Below, in pieces: positions 39,461 to 49,352 of a stretch of 64,000 bases of DNA. Numbering within the stretch: position 1 is the stretch's first letter; every line of letters starts with the position of its first letter. The position numbers and the translations under genes are program-made. The DNA lies in contig CAXIWW010000817.1 of assembly GCA_964036315.1 (NCBI GenBank), positions 3,445,501 to 3,509,500 on the forward strand, in the 5' to 3' direction. Below the pieces are notes generated by a model. It ran no database searches and was not told where the DNA came from. It worked only from the letters and a program-made list of their open reading frames with translations. This DNA is from Acanthosepion esculentum. Lineage: Eukaryota > Mollusca > Cephalopoda > Sepiida > Sepiidae.

Positions 39461-39839
39461 GTGGGACTGGGGGTCGTCTGCGTGGGACTTTCTGGGACTG
39501 GAGGTCGTCTGCATGGTATTTCTGGGACTGTCTCCTTGGCTGGGTGTCGTCTGCGTTGGACTTTCTGTGACTGTCTCCTGGGTGGAGCCGTCTGCGTGGG
39601 ATTTCTGGGACTGGGTGTCGTCTGCGGCGGACTTTCTGGGACTGTCTCCTGGGTGGGGGTCCTCTGCGTGGGACTTTCTGGGAATGGGGGTCGTCTGCGT
39701 GGGACTTTCTGGGTCTGTCTCCTGGGTGGGGGGGGGTGTCTGCGTAGGACTTTCTGGGACTGGGCGTCGTCTGCGTGGTAGTTTCTGGGACTGTCTCCTG
39801 TCTGGTGGGACATCTGCGTGGGACTTTCTGGGACTGTCT

Positions 39840-42690
39840 CCTGGGTGGGTGGGTCGTCTGTTTGGGACTTTCTGGGACTGTCTCCTGGGTGGAGGGTCGA
39901 TTACGTGGGACTTTCTGGGACTGACGTTCGTCTGCGTGGGACTTTCAGGGACTGGGTGTCGTCTGCGTGGGACTTTCTATGACTGGGGGTCGTCTGCGTC
40001 GGACTTTCTGGGACTGTCTCCTGGGTGGGGGGTCGTCTACGTCGGACATTCTGGGACTGGGGGTCGTCTGCGTGGGACTTTCTGGGACTGTCTCCTGGGT
40101 GGGTGGTCGTCTACGTGGGACTGTCTGGGACTGAGGGTCGTCTGCGTGGGAATTTCTATGACTGTGGGTCGTCTGCGTCGGACTTTCTGGGACTGTCTCC
40201 TGGGTGGGGGGGTCTTCTGTTTGGGACATTCTTGGACTGTCTCCTTCGTGGGGGGTCGTCTGCGTGGGACTTTCTGGGACTGGGGGTCGTCTGCCTGGGA
40301 CTTTCTGGTATTGGGGGTCGTCTGTGTGGGACTTTCTTGGACTGTGGGTCGTCTCCGTGGGACTTTCTGGGACTCTCTCCTGGGTGGGGTGTCGTCTGCG
40401 TGGGACTTTCTGGGACTGTCTCCTGGGTGGGGCCGTCTGCGTGGGACTTTCTGGGAATGGGGGTCGTCTGCGTGGGACTTTCTGGGACTGTCTCCTGGGT
40501 GGGGGGTCGTCTGCGTGGGACTTTGTGGGACTGGGGGACATCTGCGTGGGACATTCTGGGACTGGGGAGGTCGTCTGCTAGGGACTTTCTGTGACAGTCT
40601 CCTGACTGGGGGGTCTTCTGCGTGGGACTTTCTGGGACTGGGGGTTGTCTGCGTGGGACTTTCTGGGACTGGGGGTCGTCTGCGTGGGACTTTCTGTGAC
40701 AGTCTCCTGGGTTCAGGTCTTCCGTTTGGGACTTTCTGGGACTGTCTCCTGGGTGGGGGTCGTCTGCGTGGGACTTTCTGGGACTGGGGGTCGTCTTCGT
40801 GGGAGTTCCTGGGACTGTCTCCTGGGTGGGGGGTCGTCTGCGTGGGACTTTCTGGGACTGGGTGTCGTCTGCGTGGGTCTTTCTATGACTGGGGGTCGTC
40901 TGCGTGGGACTTTCTGGGACAGTCTCCTGGGTAGGGGGTCGTCTACGTTGGACATTCTGGGACTGGGGGTCCTTTGCGTGGGACTTTCTATGACTGGGGG
41001 TCGCCTGCGTCGGACTTTCTGGGACTGTCTCCTGGGTGGGGGGTCGTCTGTTTGGGGCTTTCTCGGACTGTCTCCTGGGTTGGGGATCGTCTGCGTGGGA
41101 CTTTCTGGGACTGGGGGTCGTCTGCGTGGGACTTTCTGGGACTGAGGGTCGTCTGTGTGGGACATTCTTGGACTGGCTGTCGTCTTCGTGGGACTTTCTG
41201 GGACTGTCTCCTGGGTGGGGGGTCGATTACGTGGGACTTTCTGGGACTGACGGTCGGCTGCGTGGGACTTTCTATGACTGGGGGTCGTCTGCGTCGGACT
41301 TTCTGGGACTGTCTCCTGGGTGTGGGGGTCGTCTGTTTGGGACTTTCTTGGACTGTCTCCTGCGTGGGGGGTCGTCTGCGTGGGACTTTCTGGGACTGGG
41401 TGTCGTCTGCCTGGGTCTTTCTATGACTGGGGGTCGTCTGCGTGGGACTTTCTTGGACTGTCTCCTGGGTGGGGGGTCGTCTACGTGGGACATTCTGGGA
41501 CTGGGGGTCGTCTGCGTGGGACTTTCTATGACTGGGGGTCGTCTGCGTCAGACTTTCTGGGACTGTCTCCTGGGTGTGGGGTCGTATGTTTGGGACTTTC
41601 TTGGACTGTCTCCTGCGTTTGGGGTCATCTGCGTGGGACTTTTTGGGACTGGGGGTCGTCTGCATGGGACTTTCTGGGATTGGGGGTCGTCTGTGTGGGA
41701 CATTCTTGGACTGGGGGTCGTCTCCGTGGGACTTTCTGGGACTGTCTCGTGGGTGGGGGGTCGTCTGTTTGGGACGTTCTGGGACTATCTCCTGGGTGGG
41801 GTCGTCTGCGTGGAACCTTCTTGGACTGGGGGTCGTCTCCGTGGGACTTTCTGGGACTCTCTCCTGGATAGGGGGTCGTCTGCGTGGGACTTTCTGGTAC
41901 TGTCTCCTGGGTGGGGTGTCTACTGTTTGGGATTTTCTCGGACTGTCTCGTCGTTGGGGGTTCGTCGGCGTGGGACCTTGTGGGCCTGGGGGTCATCTGC
42001 GTGGGACTTTCTTGTACTGTGGTCGTCTGCGTGGACATTCTGGGACTGTCTCCTGGGTGGGGGCTCGTCTATGTGGGACTTTCTGGGACTGAGGATTGTC
42101 TGCGTTGGACTTTCTATGACTGTGGGTCGTCTGCGTCGGACTTTCTGGGACTGTCTCCTGGGTGGGGGGTCGTCTGTTTGGGACTTTCTTGGACTGTCTC
42201 CTGGGTGGGGAGTCGTCTGCGTGGGACTTTCTGGGACTGGGGGTTGTCTACGTGGGACTTTCTGGGATTTGGGGTCGTCTGTGTGGGACTTTCTTGGACT
42301 GGGGGTCGTCTCTGGGACTGTCTCTTGGGTGGGGTGTCGTCTGCGTGGGACTTTCTGGGACTGGGTGTCGTCTGCGTCGGACTTTCTGGGACTGTCTCCT
42401 GGGTGGGGGGGTCGTCTACGTGGGACATTCTGGGACTGGGGGTCGTCTGCGTGGGACTTTCTGGGACTGTCTCCTGGGTGGGGGGTCGTCTGCGTGAGAC
42501 TTTCTGGGACTGGGGTTCGTCTGCGTGGGACATTCTATGACTGGGGGTCGTCGTGGTACTTTCTGGGACTGTCTCTTGGGTGGGGGGTCGTCTACGTGGG
42601 ACTTTCTGGGACTGGGGGTCGTCTGCGTGGTACTTTCTATGACTGGGGGTCATCTGCGTCGGACTTTCTGGGACTGTCTCCTGGGTGGGG
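39840..42690 (-). repeat. Satellite A array, - orientation, second subfamily
   Basis: Same modules, but dominated by variants rare elsewhere: TTTCTATGACTGGGGGTCG, GCGTCGGACTTTCTGG and GTCTGTTTGGGACTTTC. The same subfamily continues beyond the unique island at 43,880-44,557, so the island interrupts one originally continuous block. Confidence 0.85.
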
Positions 42691-42717
42691 GTGTGTGTGT
42701 GTGTGTGTGTGTGTGTG
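42691..42717. repeat. (GT)n microsatellite, about 13.5 units
   Basis: An uninterrupted GT tract starts directly after GGGTGGGG of the last A module and ends in GTGAGGGGG. It marks the left edge of the unique island. Read on the minus strand it would be a (CA)n 3-prime tail of an inserted element. Confidence 0.95.
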
Positions 42718-43304
42718 AGGGGGAACAGAATGCAAAAGCCACATTGAATCTCCTCCACAACGCTCTAGCAAAGGCAGGCATAAAAAATTCTAGTAGTCAT
42801 ACTTGTCCATTTTTGACATTGTCCAACCAGTTTTTTCTTCTCCGACATCCATCTTCAATATACAATGACGTGTAAATGTTATAGACTAATTTCAATACGT
42901 TAAAAGTCGCAAATGATAAAATAAACCCTCTATCAACTATATCTGACGGGATTTTAATTCAAAACGAATAAAACATTAAATTACAAAGTATGTGTCCTTC
43001 AAAGACGAAATTATATACGAAGTTATTCAAATGCTGAAAGCGTTTATCGTTTAACAATAATAAATAAGCTTGACCTAGTCGGATAATTTAAACAAATTAG
43101 CTTGGTGTTATCCTGAATATCGCTTCTCCCCCGATTCGTCTTCCAGGCTAAATATTCAAGACCTTACTTCTGTTTCACAAACTTCGAAATGCAGTTGACT
43201 AAAAAATTTAGAGATAAAATAATGGGACTGTTAGGTTGATTTAGAAAAAATAGATTTATAGAAAATTCGAACAACGTTACAATAAATATTCATTAAAAGT
43301 AGCC

Positions 43305-43318
43305 ATATATATATATAT
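43305..43318. repeat. (AT)7 tract
   Basis: Simple alternating AT run between AGCC and GAAAAATC. Confidence 0.95.
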
Positions 43319-43448
43319 GAAAAATCTTGGTTAGTAGACACATTGGAAAACTTAGTCTCAATTTAAGGCATTGATATCGATTGTTTCCAAAATAAGACTG
43401 TGAGAATTAATCGGTTTGAGTAAAAATCAATAGTTAATACTAAATATC

Positions 43449-43478
43449 TTTAAAGAAAGCTTTATAGCTTTCTTTAAA
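43449..43478. other. 13-bp perfect inverted repeat (hairpin), 4-nt loop
   Basis: TTTAAAGAAAGCT, then TTAT, then AGCTTTCTTTAAA. The second 93-bp copy keeps most of the stem. It could be a stem of a small element or a cruciform. No terminator is implied in a eukaryotic context. Confidence 0.85.
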
Positions 43479-43645
43479 AAGTGTCTATCAATAGCACCCA
43501 AAATGAATTACCAATCATTAATAGCCAATTTATTTTATTTTAAAAAAAGAAGCTTTATAGCTTTCTTTAAAAAATGTCTATCAATAACACCCAAAATGGA
43601 TCATCAATAATTAATAGCCAATTTATTTATTTAAAAAAAAAAAGC
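43449..43645. repeat. 93-bp tandem duplication in the unique island
   Basis: Two adjacent copies start at GCTTTATAGCTTTC (43,459 and 43,552). Each continues with a TGTCTATCAATA block, an ACACCCAAAATG-like block, TTAATAGCCAATTTATTT and a poly-A run. Copies differ by scattered substitutions, so the duplication is not brand new. Confidence 0.85.
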
Positions 43646-43663
43646 TATTAAAATTTACAAGAG

Positions 43664-43780
43664 ACTTACCGTTAGGTGGCAGTAACATCAGAAATGTTTG
43701 GGCGGTAAAACTGAGTTTAAATGAGCATGCAGTCAAAAAGCAACGAGTTAGTACACGTGGAATGACATGATTGGCTGATG
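43664..43780 (-). promoter_or_regulatory. Promoter-like and splice-donor-like motifs, minus strand (tentative)
   Basis: Read on the minus strand, the order is a CCAAT box (AGCCAATCA, about 43,766-43,776), an E-box CACGTG (43,754-43,759), about 85 bp of sequence, then AACG/GTAAGT, a good match to a 5-prime splice site (boundary 43,669/43,670). This order is what a first exon would show, but each motif is short and no downstream exon is seen before satellite A resumes at 42,690. Chance is a real alternative. Confidence 0.2.
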
Positions 43781-43843
43781 CAGCGCGTCACGATTGCTTA
43801 AAAATGCATCGATAGAGAGTATATGTAAAAACAGAAACGAAAC

Positions 43844-43858
43844 CAGCGTATGACGCTG
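43844..43858. other. Small hairpin near the right edge of the island
   Basis: CAGCGT, ATG, ACGCTG forms a perfect 6-bp inverted repeat with a 3-nt loop, about 20 bp inside the island/satellite boundary. Confidence 0.6.
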
Positions 43859-43879
43859 ATGTAGTTTTCATTTCAGTAC

Positions 43880-44557
43880 CGTCTGTTTGGGACTTTCTTG
43901 GAGTGTCTCCTGGGTTGGGGGTCGTCTGCTTGGGACATTCTGGTACTGGGGGTCGTCTGCGTGGGACATTCTGGGATTGGGGGTCGTCTGTGTGGGACTT
44001 TCTTGGACTTGGGGTCGTCTGCGTCGGACTTTCTGGGACTGTCTCCTGGCTGGGGGGCGTCTGCGGGGGACTTTCTATGACTGGGGGTCGTCTGCGTCGG
44101 ACTTTCTTGGACTGTCTCCTGGGTGGGGGGGTCGTCTGTTTGGGACTTTCTTGGACTGTTTCCTGGGTTGGGGGTCGTCTGCGTGTGACTTTCTGGGACT
44201 GGGGGTCCTTTCCGTGAGACTTTCTGGGACTGTCTCCTGGATGGGTGTCGTCTGCGTTGGACTTTCTGGGACTGTCTCCTGGGTGGGGGTCGTCTGTTTG
44301 GGACTTTCTGGGACAGTCTCCTGGGTGGGGGTCGTCTGCGTGGGACCTTCTGGGACTGGGTGTCGTCTCCGTGGGACTTTCTGGGACTGTCTCCTGGGTG
44401 GGGGGTCGTCTGCGTGGGACTTTCTGGGACTGAGTTTCGTCTGCGTGGGACTTTCTGGGACTGTCTCCTGGGTGGGGGATCGTCTGCGTGGTACTTTCTA
44501 GGACTGGGGGTCGTCTGCGTGGGACTTTCTCGGACTGGGGGTCGTCTGCGTGGGACT
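43880..44557 (-). repeat. Satellite A block right of the island
   Basis: About 18 modules of the same TTTGGGACTTTCTTGG and GCGTCGGACTTTC subfamily as 39.84-42.69 kb and in the same orientation, so it is the continuation of that array across the island. Confidence 0.95.
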
Positions 44558-44566
44558 TAGGCAGTT
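44550..44566. other. Junction J3: satellite A- to satellite B-
   Basis: CTGCGTGGGACTT of A is followed by AGGCAGTTTCAAACAAGAG of B at about 44,557. The first B monomer is the GCCAGGCGTATTCGG variant. Confidence 0.85.
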
Positions 44567-45523
44567 TCAAACAAGAGCCAGGCGTATTCGGTTTGTAGCA
44601 GCCTGAGATTGTTTGGAAGGATATTTGCACAAAGGGCCAAGAGAAGTCGGCTTGCAGCAGCCTGAGATTGCTTGTAAAGCAGTTGCCACTAATGCCCATG
44701 AGAAATCGGCTCGTAGTAAGGCAATTGGCTCAAAATGCCAGGAGAATTGAGATTGCTGCAGCATGAGATTGCTTGTCAGGCTGTTGTCACAAAAGAGCCA
44801 AGAGAAGTCGGTTCGTAGCAGCCTGACATTCGCACAAAAAGCCAAAAGAATACATATTGCTGCAGCCTGAGAATGCTTGTAAGGCAAATGCCAAAAATGA
44901 GCCAGGAGAAATCGCTTCGTAGCAGCCTGGGATTGCTTGTAAGGCAATTGGCACAAAAAGTCAGGAGAATTGGACTAGCGGCAGCCTGAGATTGCTTGTA
45001 AGGCAGTTGTCACAAAAGAGCCAGGATATGTCGATTTGTAGCAGCCTGATATTGCTTGTAAGCCAGTTTCACAAAAGAGCCAGGCGTATTCGGCTTGTAA
45101 CAGGCTGAGATTGCTTGTAAGGCAGTTTTCACAAAAGAGACAAGAGATGTGGGTTTGTAGCAGCCTGAGATTGCTTTTAAGGCAGTTTTCACAAAAGAGA
45201 CAAGAGAAGTCGGCTCGTAGCAGTCTGACATTGCTTGCAAGGCAGTTTTCACAAAAGGCGTGTTGCAGACTGAGATTGCTTGTAAGGCAGTTGCTGCAAA
45301 AGAGCCAAGAGAAATCGTCTCGTAGCCGCCTCTGATGGCTTGTAAGACAATTGGCACAAAAAGCCAGGAGAATTGGGCTTATAGCAGCCTGAGAATGCTT
45401 GTAAGGCAGATGCCAAAAATGAGTCACGAGGAATCGGCACGTAGCAGCCTGGGATTTCTTGTAAGGCAATTGGCACAAAAAGTCAGGAGAATTGGACTAG
45501 TGGCCGCCTGAGATTGCTTGTAA
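44558..45523 (-). repeat. Satellite B array, - orientation
   Basis: Reverse-oriented 60-bp monomers with several truncated units (for example around 44,715 and 44,827, where monomers are shortened), so this segment is less regular than 21.5-28.2 kb. Confidence 0.92.
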
Positions 45524-45711
45524 TCCCAGGCTGTTACGAGCCGATTTCTCCTGGGTCATTTGTGGAATATGCCTTACAAGCATTCTCAGGCTGCTACAAG
45601 CCAAATTCTCCTGGCTTTGTGTGCCAATTGCCTTACAAGCAATCCCAGGCGGCTACGAGCCGACTTCTTTTGGCTCTTTTGTGAAAACTGCCTTACTCGA
45701 AATCTCAGCCT
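45524..45711 (+). repeat. Short inverted block within satellite B (about three monomers)
   Basis: Polarity flips at GCTTGTAA/TCCCAGGCTG (about 45,523) to forward monomers (ATGCCTTACAAGCATTCTC, AATTGCCTTACAAGCAATCC, AACTGCCTTACTCGAAATC). It flips back at CTCAGCCTG/ATGCCACAAATG (about 45,711). Confidence 0.85.
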
Positions 45712-47520
45712 GATGCCACAAATGAGCCAGGAGAAATCGGCTCGTAGCAGCCTGCCATGCTTGTAAGGAAGTTGCCACAAAAGAGCCAGGAGAAATCGGG
45801 TCGTAGCCGCCTGGGATTGCTTCTAAGTCCATTGGCAAAAAAAACCCAAGAGAATTGGGATTGCTGCAGCCTGAGATTGCTTGTAAAGCAGTTACCACAA
45901 AAGCCCAGGAGTAATCGGCACGTAGCCGCCTGGGATTGCTTTTAAGGCAATTGGCAGAAAATGTCAGGAGAATTGTGCTGACGGCAGCCTGTGATTGCTT
46001 GTAATGCAGTTGTCACAAAAGAGCCAGGCGTATTCGGCCTTAGCAGCCTGAGATTGCTTGTAAGGCAATTCGCTTAGAAAGCCAGGAGAATTCATATTGC
46101 TGCAGCTTGAGATTGCTTTTTTAAGGCAATTGGCACAAAAAGTAATTGGCCTAGCGGCAGCCTGATATTGCTAGTAAGACAGTTCGCACAAAAGAGACAG
46201 TAGATGTCGATTTGTAGCGGCCTGAGATTGCTTGCAAGGCAGTTTCACAAAAGAGACAGGCGTATTCATCTTGTTAAAGGCTGAGATTGCTTGTAAGGCA
46301 GTTTTCACAAAAGAGACAGGAGATGTGGGTTTGTAGCAGCCTGATTTTGATTGTAAGGCAGTTGTCTCAAGAGGACCAGGAGAATTCGGCTTGTAGCAGC
46401 CTGAGATTACTTGTAAGGCAGTTGCCACAAAAGAGCCAGGAGAAATCGGATCGTGGCCGCCTGGGATTGATTGTAAGGCAATTGGCACAAAAACCAAAAG
46501 AGTTGGGGTTGCTGCAGCCTGAGATGGCTTGTAAGGCAGTTTTCACAAACGAACCAAGAAAAGTCGGCTCGTAGCAGCCTGAAATTGCTTGTAAGGCAGT
46601 TGCGAAAAAAGAGCCAGGAGAAATCGGCTTGTAGCAGCCTGAGTTTGCTTGTAAGCCACTTGTCATAGAAGAACCAGGCGTAGTCGGCCCGTAGCATCCT
46701 GAGATTGCTTGTAAAGCAGTTCTCACAAAAGACCCAGGAGAATTTGTCTTGTAGAGGCCTGAGATTGCTTGTAAGGCAGTTGCTAGAAAAGAGCTAGGTG
46801 AAATACGCTCGTAGCAGCCTGGGATTACTTGTAAGGCAATTGGCAAAAAAAGCCAGGAGAATTGGGCTTGCTGCAGCCTGAGATTGCTTGTAAGGCAGTT
46901 GCCACAAAAGAGAAGGGCGTAGTCAGCTTGTAGTAGCCTGAGATTTCTTGTAAGACAGTTGTCACGAAAGAGCCAGGAGATCGATTTGTTGCAGCCGTAG
47001 ATTGCTTGTAAGGCATTTGTCATAGAAGATCCAGGCGTAGTCGGCTCGTAGCAGCCTGAGATTGCTTGGAAGTAAGTTGGCACAAAAGAGGCAGGAGAAA
47101 TCGGCTTGTAGCAGCCTGAGATACTTTGTAAGACAGTTTTCACAAATAGCCCGGAGAAGTCGGCCGATAGCAGCGGGAGATTGCTTGTAAGGGAGTTGTC
47201 AAAAAAGAGTCAGCAGGTGTAAGTTTGTAGAAGCCTGAGATTGCGTGTAAAGCAATTTTCACAAAAAGCCAGGGGAAACGGGCTCGTAGCTGCGTGGAAT
47301 TGCTTGTAATGAAATTGGCACAAAAATCCAAGAGAATTGGGCTTGCTGCTGTGATTGCATGTAAGGCAGTTGCTACAAAAGAGCCAGGCGTATTTGGCTT
47401 GTAGAAGCCTGAGATTGCTTGTAAGGCAGTTTTCACAAGAGAGCCAAGAGAAGTCGGCTCGGAGCAGCCTGACATTGCTTGTAAGGCAGTTGTCACAAAA
47501 GAGCCAGGAGAATTCGGCTT

Positions 47521-47800
47521 GTAGCAGCCTGAGATTGCTTGTAAGGCTGTTTTCACAAAATGAGCCAGGAGAATTGGGCTTGCTGCAGCCTGAGATTCGT
47601 TGTAAGGCAGTTGTCACAACAAGCCAGGAGAAAAGGGCTCGTAGCTGCGTGGGATTGCTTGTAATGCAAATGGCACAAAAAGCCAGGAGAATTGGCTTGC
47701 TGCAGCCTGAGATTAATTGTAAGGCAGTTGCCACAAAAGAGTCAGGAGATGACGATTTTTAGCAACCTGAGATTGCTTGTAAGGCAGTTGTCACAAAAGA
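47521..47800 (-). repeat. 280-bp direct duplication in satellite B, copy 1
   Basis: Matches 48,861-49,140 (offset 1,340) with about two differences by eye. The match includes odd monomers such as GATTCGTTGTAAGG, CACAACAAGCCAGG and GTAGCTGCGTGGG. Confidence 0.88.
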
Positions 47801-48810
47801 GCCAGAAGAAATCAGCCCGTAGCAGCCTGGGATGGCTTGTAAGGCAATTGGCAAAAAAGCCAGTAGAATTAGGATTGCTGCACCCTGAGATTGCTTGTAA
47901 GGCCAGGCGTAGACGGCTTGTAGCAGTCTGAAATTGCTTTTAAGGCATTTGTCACAAAAAAAGGAGATGACGGCTCGTAGAAGCCTGGGATTGCTTTTAA
48001 TCAGTTGTCACAAAAGAGCCAGGAGAATTCGGCTTGAAGCAGCCTGAGATTGCTTGTAAGGCAGTTGCCACAAAAGAGCCAGGAAAAATCCGCTAGTAGC
48101 AGCCTGGGATGGCTTGTAAGGCAATTGGCACAAAAGAGCCAGGTGATCGGCTCGTAGCAGCCTGAGATTGCTTGTTGTCATAGAAGAGCCAGCAGGTGTA
48201 GGCTTGTATTAGCCTGAGATTGTTGTAAGGCAGTTTTCACAAAAGAGCCAGGATATGTCGTTTTGTAGCAGCCTGAGACTGCTTGTAAGGCAGTTGCCAC
48301 AAAAGAGCAAGGCGTATTCGGCTTGTAGCAGCCTGAGATTTCATGTAAGGCAGTTTTCACAAAAGTCTTAAGAGAAATCGGATCGTAGCAGCCTGACATT
48401 GCTTGTAAGGGAGTTGTAACAAGAGAGCCAGTAGAATTCGTCTTGTAGCAGCCTGAGATTGCTTGTAAGGCAGTCGCCACAAAAGAGCCTTGAGAAATCG
48501 GCTCGTAGCAGCCTGGGAATATTTTGTAAGGCAATTGGCAAAAAAGCCAGGAACATTGGGCATGCTGCAGCCTGAGATTGCTTGTAAGGCAGTTGTCACG
48601 AAAGAGCCAGGAGATACATTTTTTAGCAGCCTGAGATTGCTTGTAATGCAGTTGTCTTAAAAGTGCCAGCAGGTGTAGGCTTGTAGAAGAATGAGATTGC
48701 TTGTAAGGCAATTTTCACAAATCTCCCAGGAGAACCGGCTCGTAGAATCCTTAGATTGCGTGTAAGGCACTTTCCACAAAAAGCCAGGAGAAATGGGCTC
48801 GTAGCAGCCT

Positions 48811-49352
48811 GAGATTGCTTGTAAGGCAGGTGTCACAAAAGAGCCAGGCGTATTTGGATTGTAGCAGCCAGAGATTGCTTGTAAGGCTGTTTTCACAAAA
48901 TGAGCCAGGAGAATTGGGCTTGCTGCAGCCTGAGATTCGTTGTAAGGCAGTTGTCACAACAAGCCAGGAGAAAAGGGCTCGTAGCTGCGTGGGATTGCTT
49001 GTAATGCAAATGGCACAAAAAGCCAGGAGAATTGGCTTGCTGCAGCCTGAGATTAATTGTAAGGCAGTTGCCACAAGAGAGTCAGGAGATGACGATTTTT
49101 AGCAACCTGAGATTGCTTGTAAGGCAGTTGTCACAAAAGAGACAGGCGTAGTCAGCTTGTAGCAGCCTGAGATTGATTTCAGCGCAGTTTTCACAGAAGA
49201 GCCAGCAGGTGTGGGCTTGTATCAGCCTGAGATTGCTTGTAAGGCAGTTTTCACAAAAGAGCCAGGAAATGACGTTTTGTAGCAGCCTGAGATTGCTTGT
49301 AAGGGATTTTTCATTTGATCAGATAGTAAAAAGTACAGCTTTTACCATGTGC
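48811..49352. repeat. Large inverted repeat around satellite C, left arm
   Basis: About 480 bp of satellite B monomers plus the first 49 bp of satellite C. The reverse complement is found at 53,369-53,851 with roughly 95% identity by eye. The right arm lacks one 60-bp monomer (about 48,890-48,949 on the left). Shared diagnostic units include GCCAGCAGGTGTGGGC, GATTTCAGCGCAG and GGCGTAGTCAGC. Confidence 0.88.
48861..49140 (-). repeat. 280-bp direct duplication in satellite B, copy 2
   Basis: Second copy of 47,521-47,800. It also lies inside the left arm of the inverted repeat around satellite C, so its sequence exists a third time, inverted, near 53.6-53.8 kb. Confidence 0.88.

Larger units (their letters stand above)
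28185..39839 (-). repeat. Satellite A array, - orientation, A1-like
   Basis: The G-rich strand of satellite A is now on top: GGGACTTTCTGGGACTG and CTCCTGGGTGGGGGGTCGTC modules. It contains internal higher-order copies, with segments near 28.75-29.05 and 30.63-30.94 kb at an offset of 1,888 bp, and 34,691-35,650 against 36,628-37,587 at an offset of 1,937 bp. Near its end it carries an inverted copy of the A1 higher-order repeat (38.9-39.5 kb). No unique sequence is present. Confidence 0.95.
42718..43879. other. Unique AT-rich island inside satellite A
   Basis: About 1.16 kb of non-repetitive, AT-rich sequence unlike A, B or C. I see no convincing coding region; frames here are short and end quickly (for example at 42,875 on + and 43,788 on -). 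It contains an (AT)7 tract, a roughly 93-bp tandem duplication, a short hairpin and some promoter-like motifs (separate entries). I recognise no transposase, reverse transcriptase or host gene. It may be a non-autonomous mobile-element insertion or a remnant of non-satellite DNA. Satellite A resumes at 43,880 nearly in phase. Confidence 0.85.
45712..49303 (-). repeat. Satellite B array, - orientation, adjoining satellite C
   Basis: About 60 reverse-oriented monomers, more diverged than elsewhere and with some shortened units (for example at 46,145, 47,899 and 48,170). It contains a 280-bp direct duplication (47,521-47,800 and 48,861-49,140) and forms the left arm of the inverted repeat around satellite C. 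Confidence 0.93.

Noticed and set aside
42525..42875. + strand frame crossing from satellite A through the GT tract into the island
   Set aside because: Readthrough of repeat plus about 50 unique codons ending at a stop; no coding signature.
42718..43879. tRNA or other structured RNA gene in the island
   Set aside because: No cloverleaf, A-box/B-box pair or recognisable RNA family. The hairpins seen are short and AT-rich.
43788..44699. 303-codon - strand frame that runs from satellite B through A into the unique island
   Set aside because: Most of it is A and B repeat. Only the last 30 or so codons are unique, and nothing in them resembles a known family.
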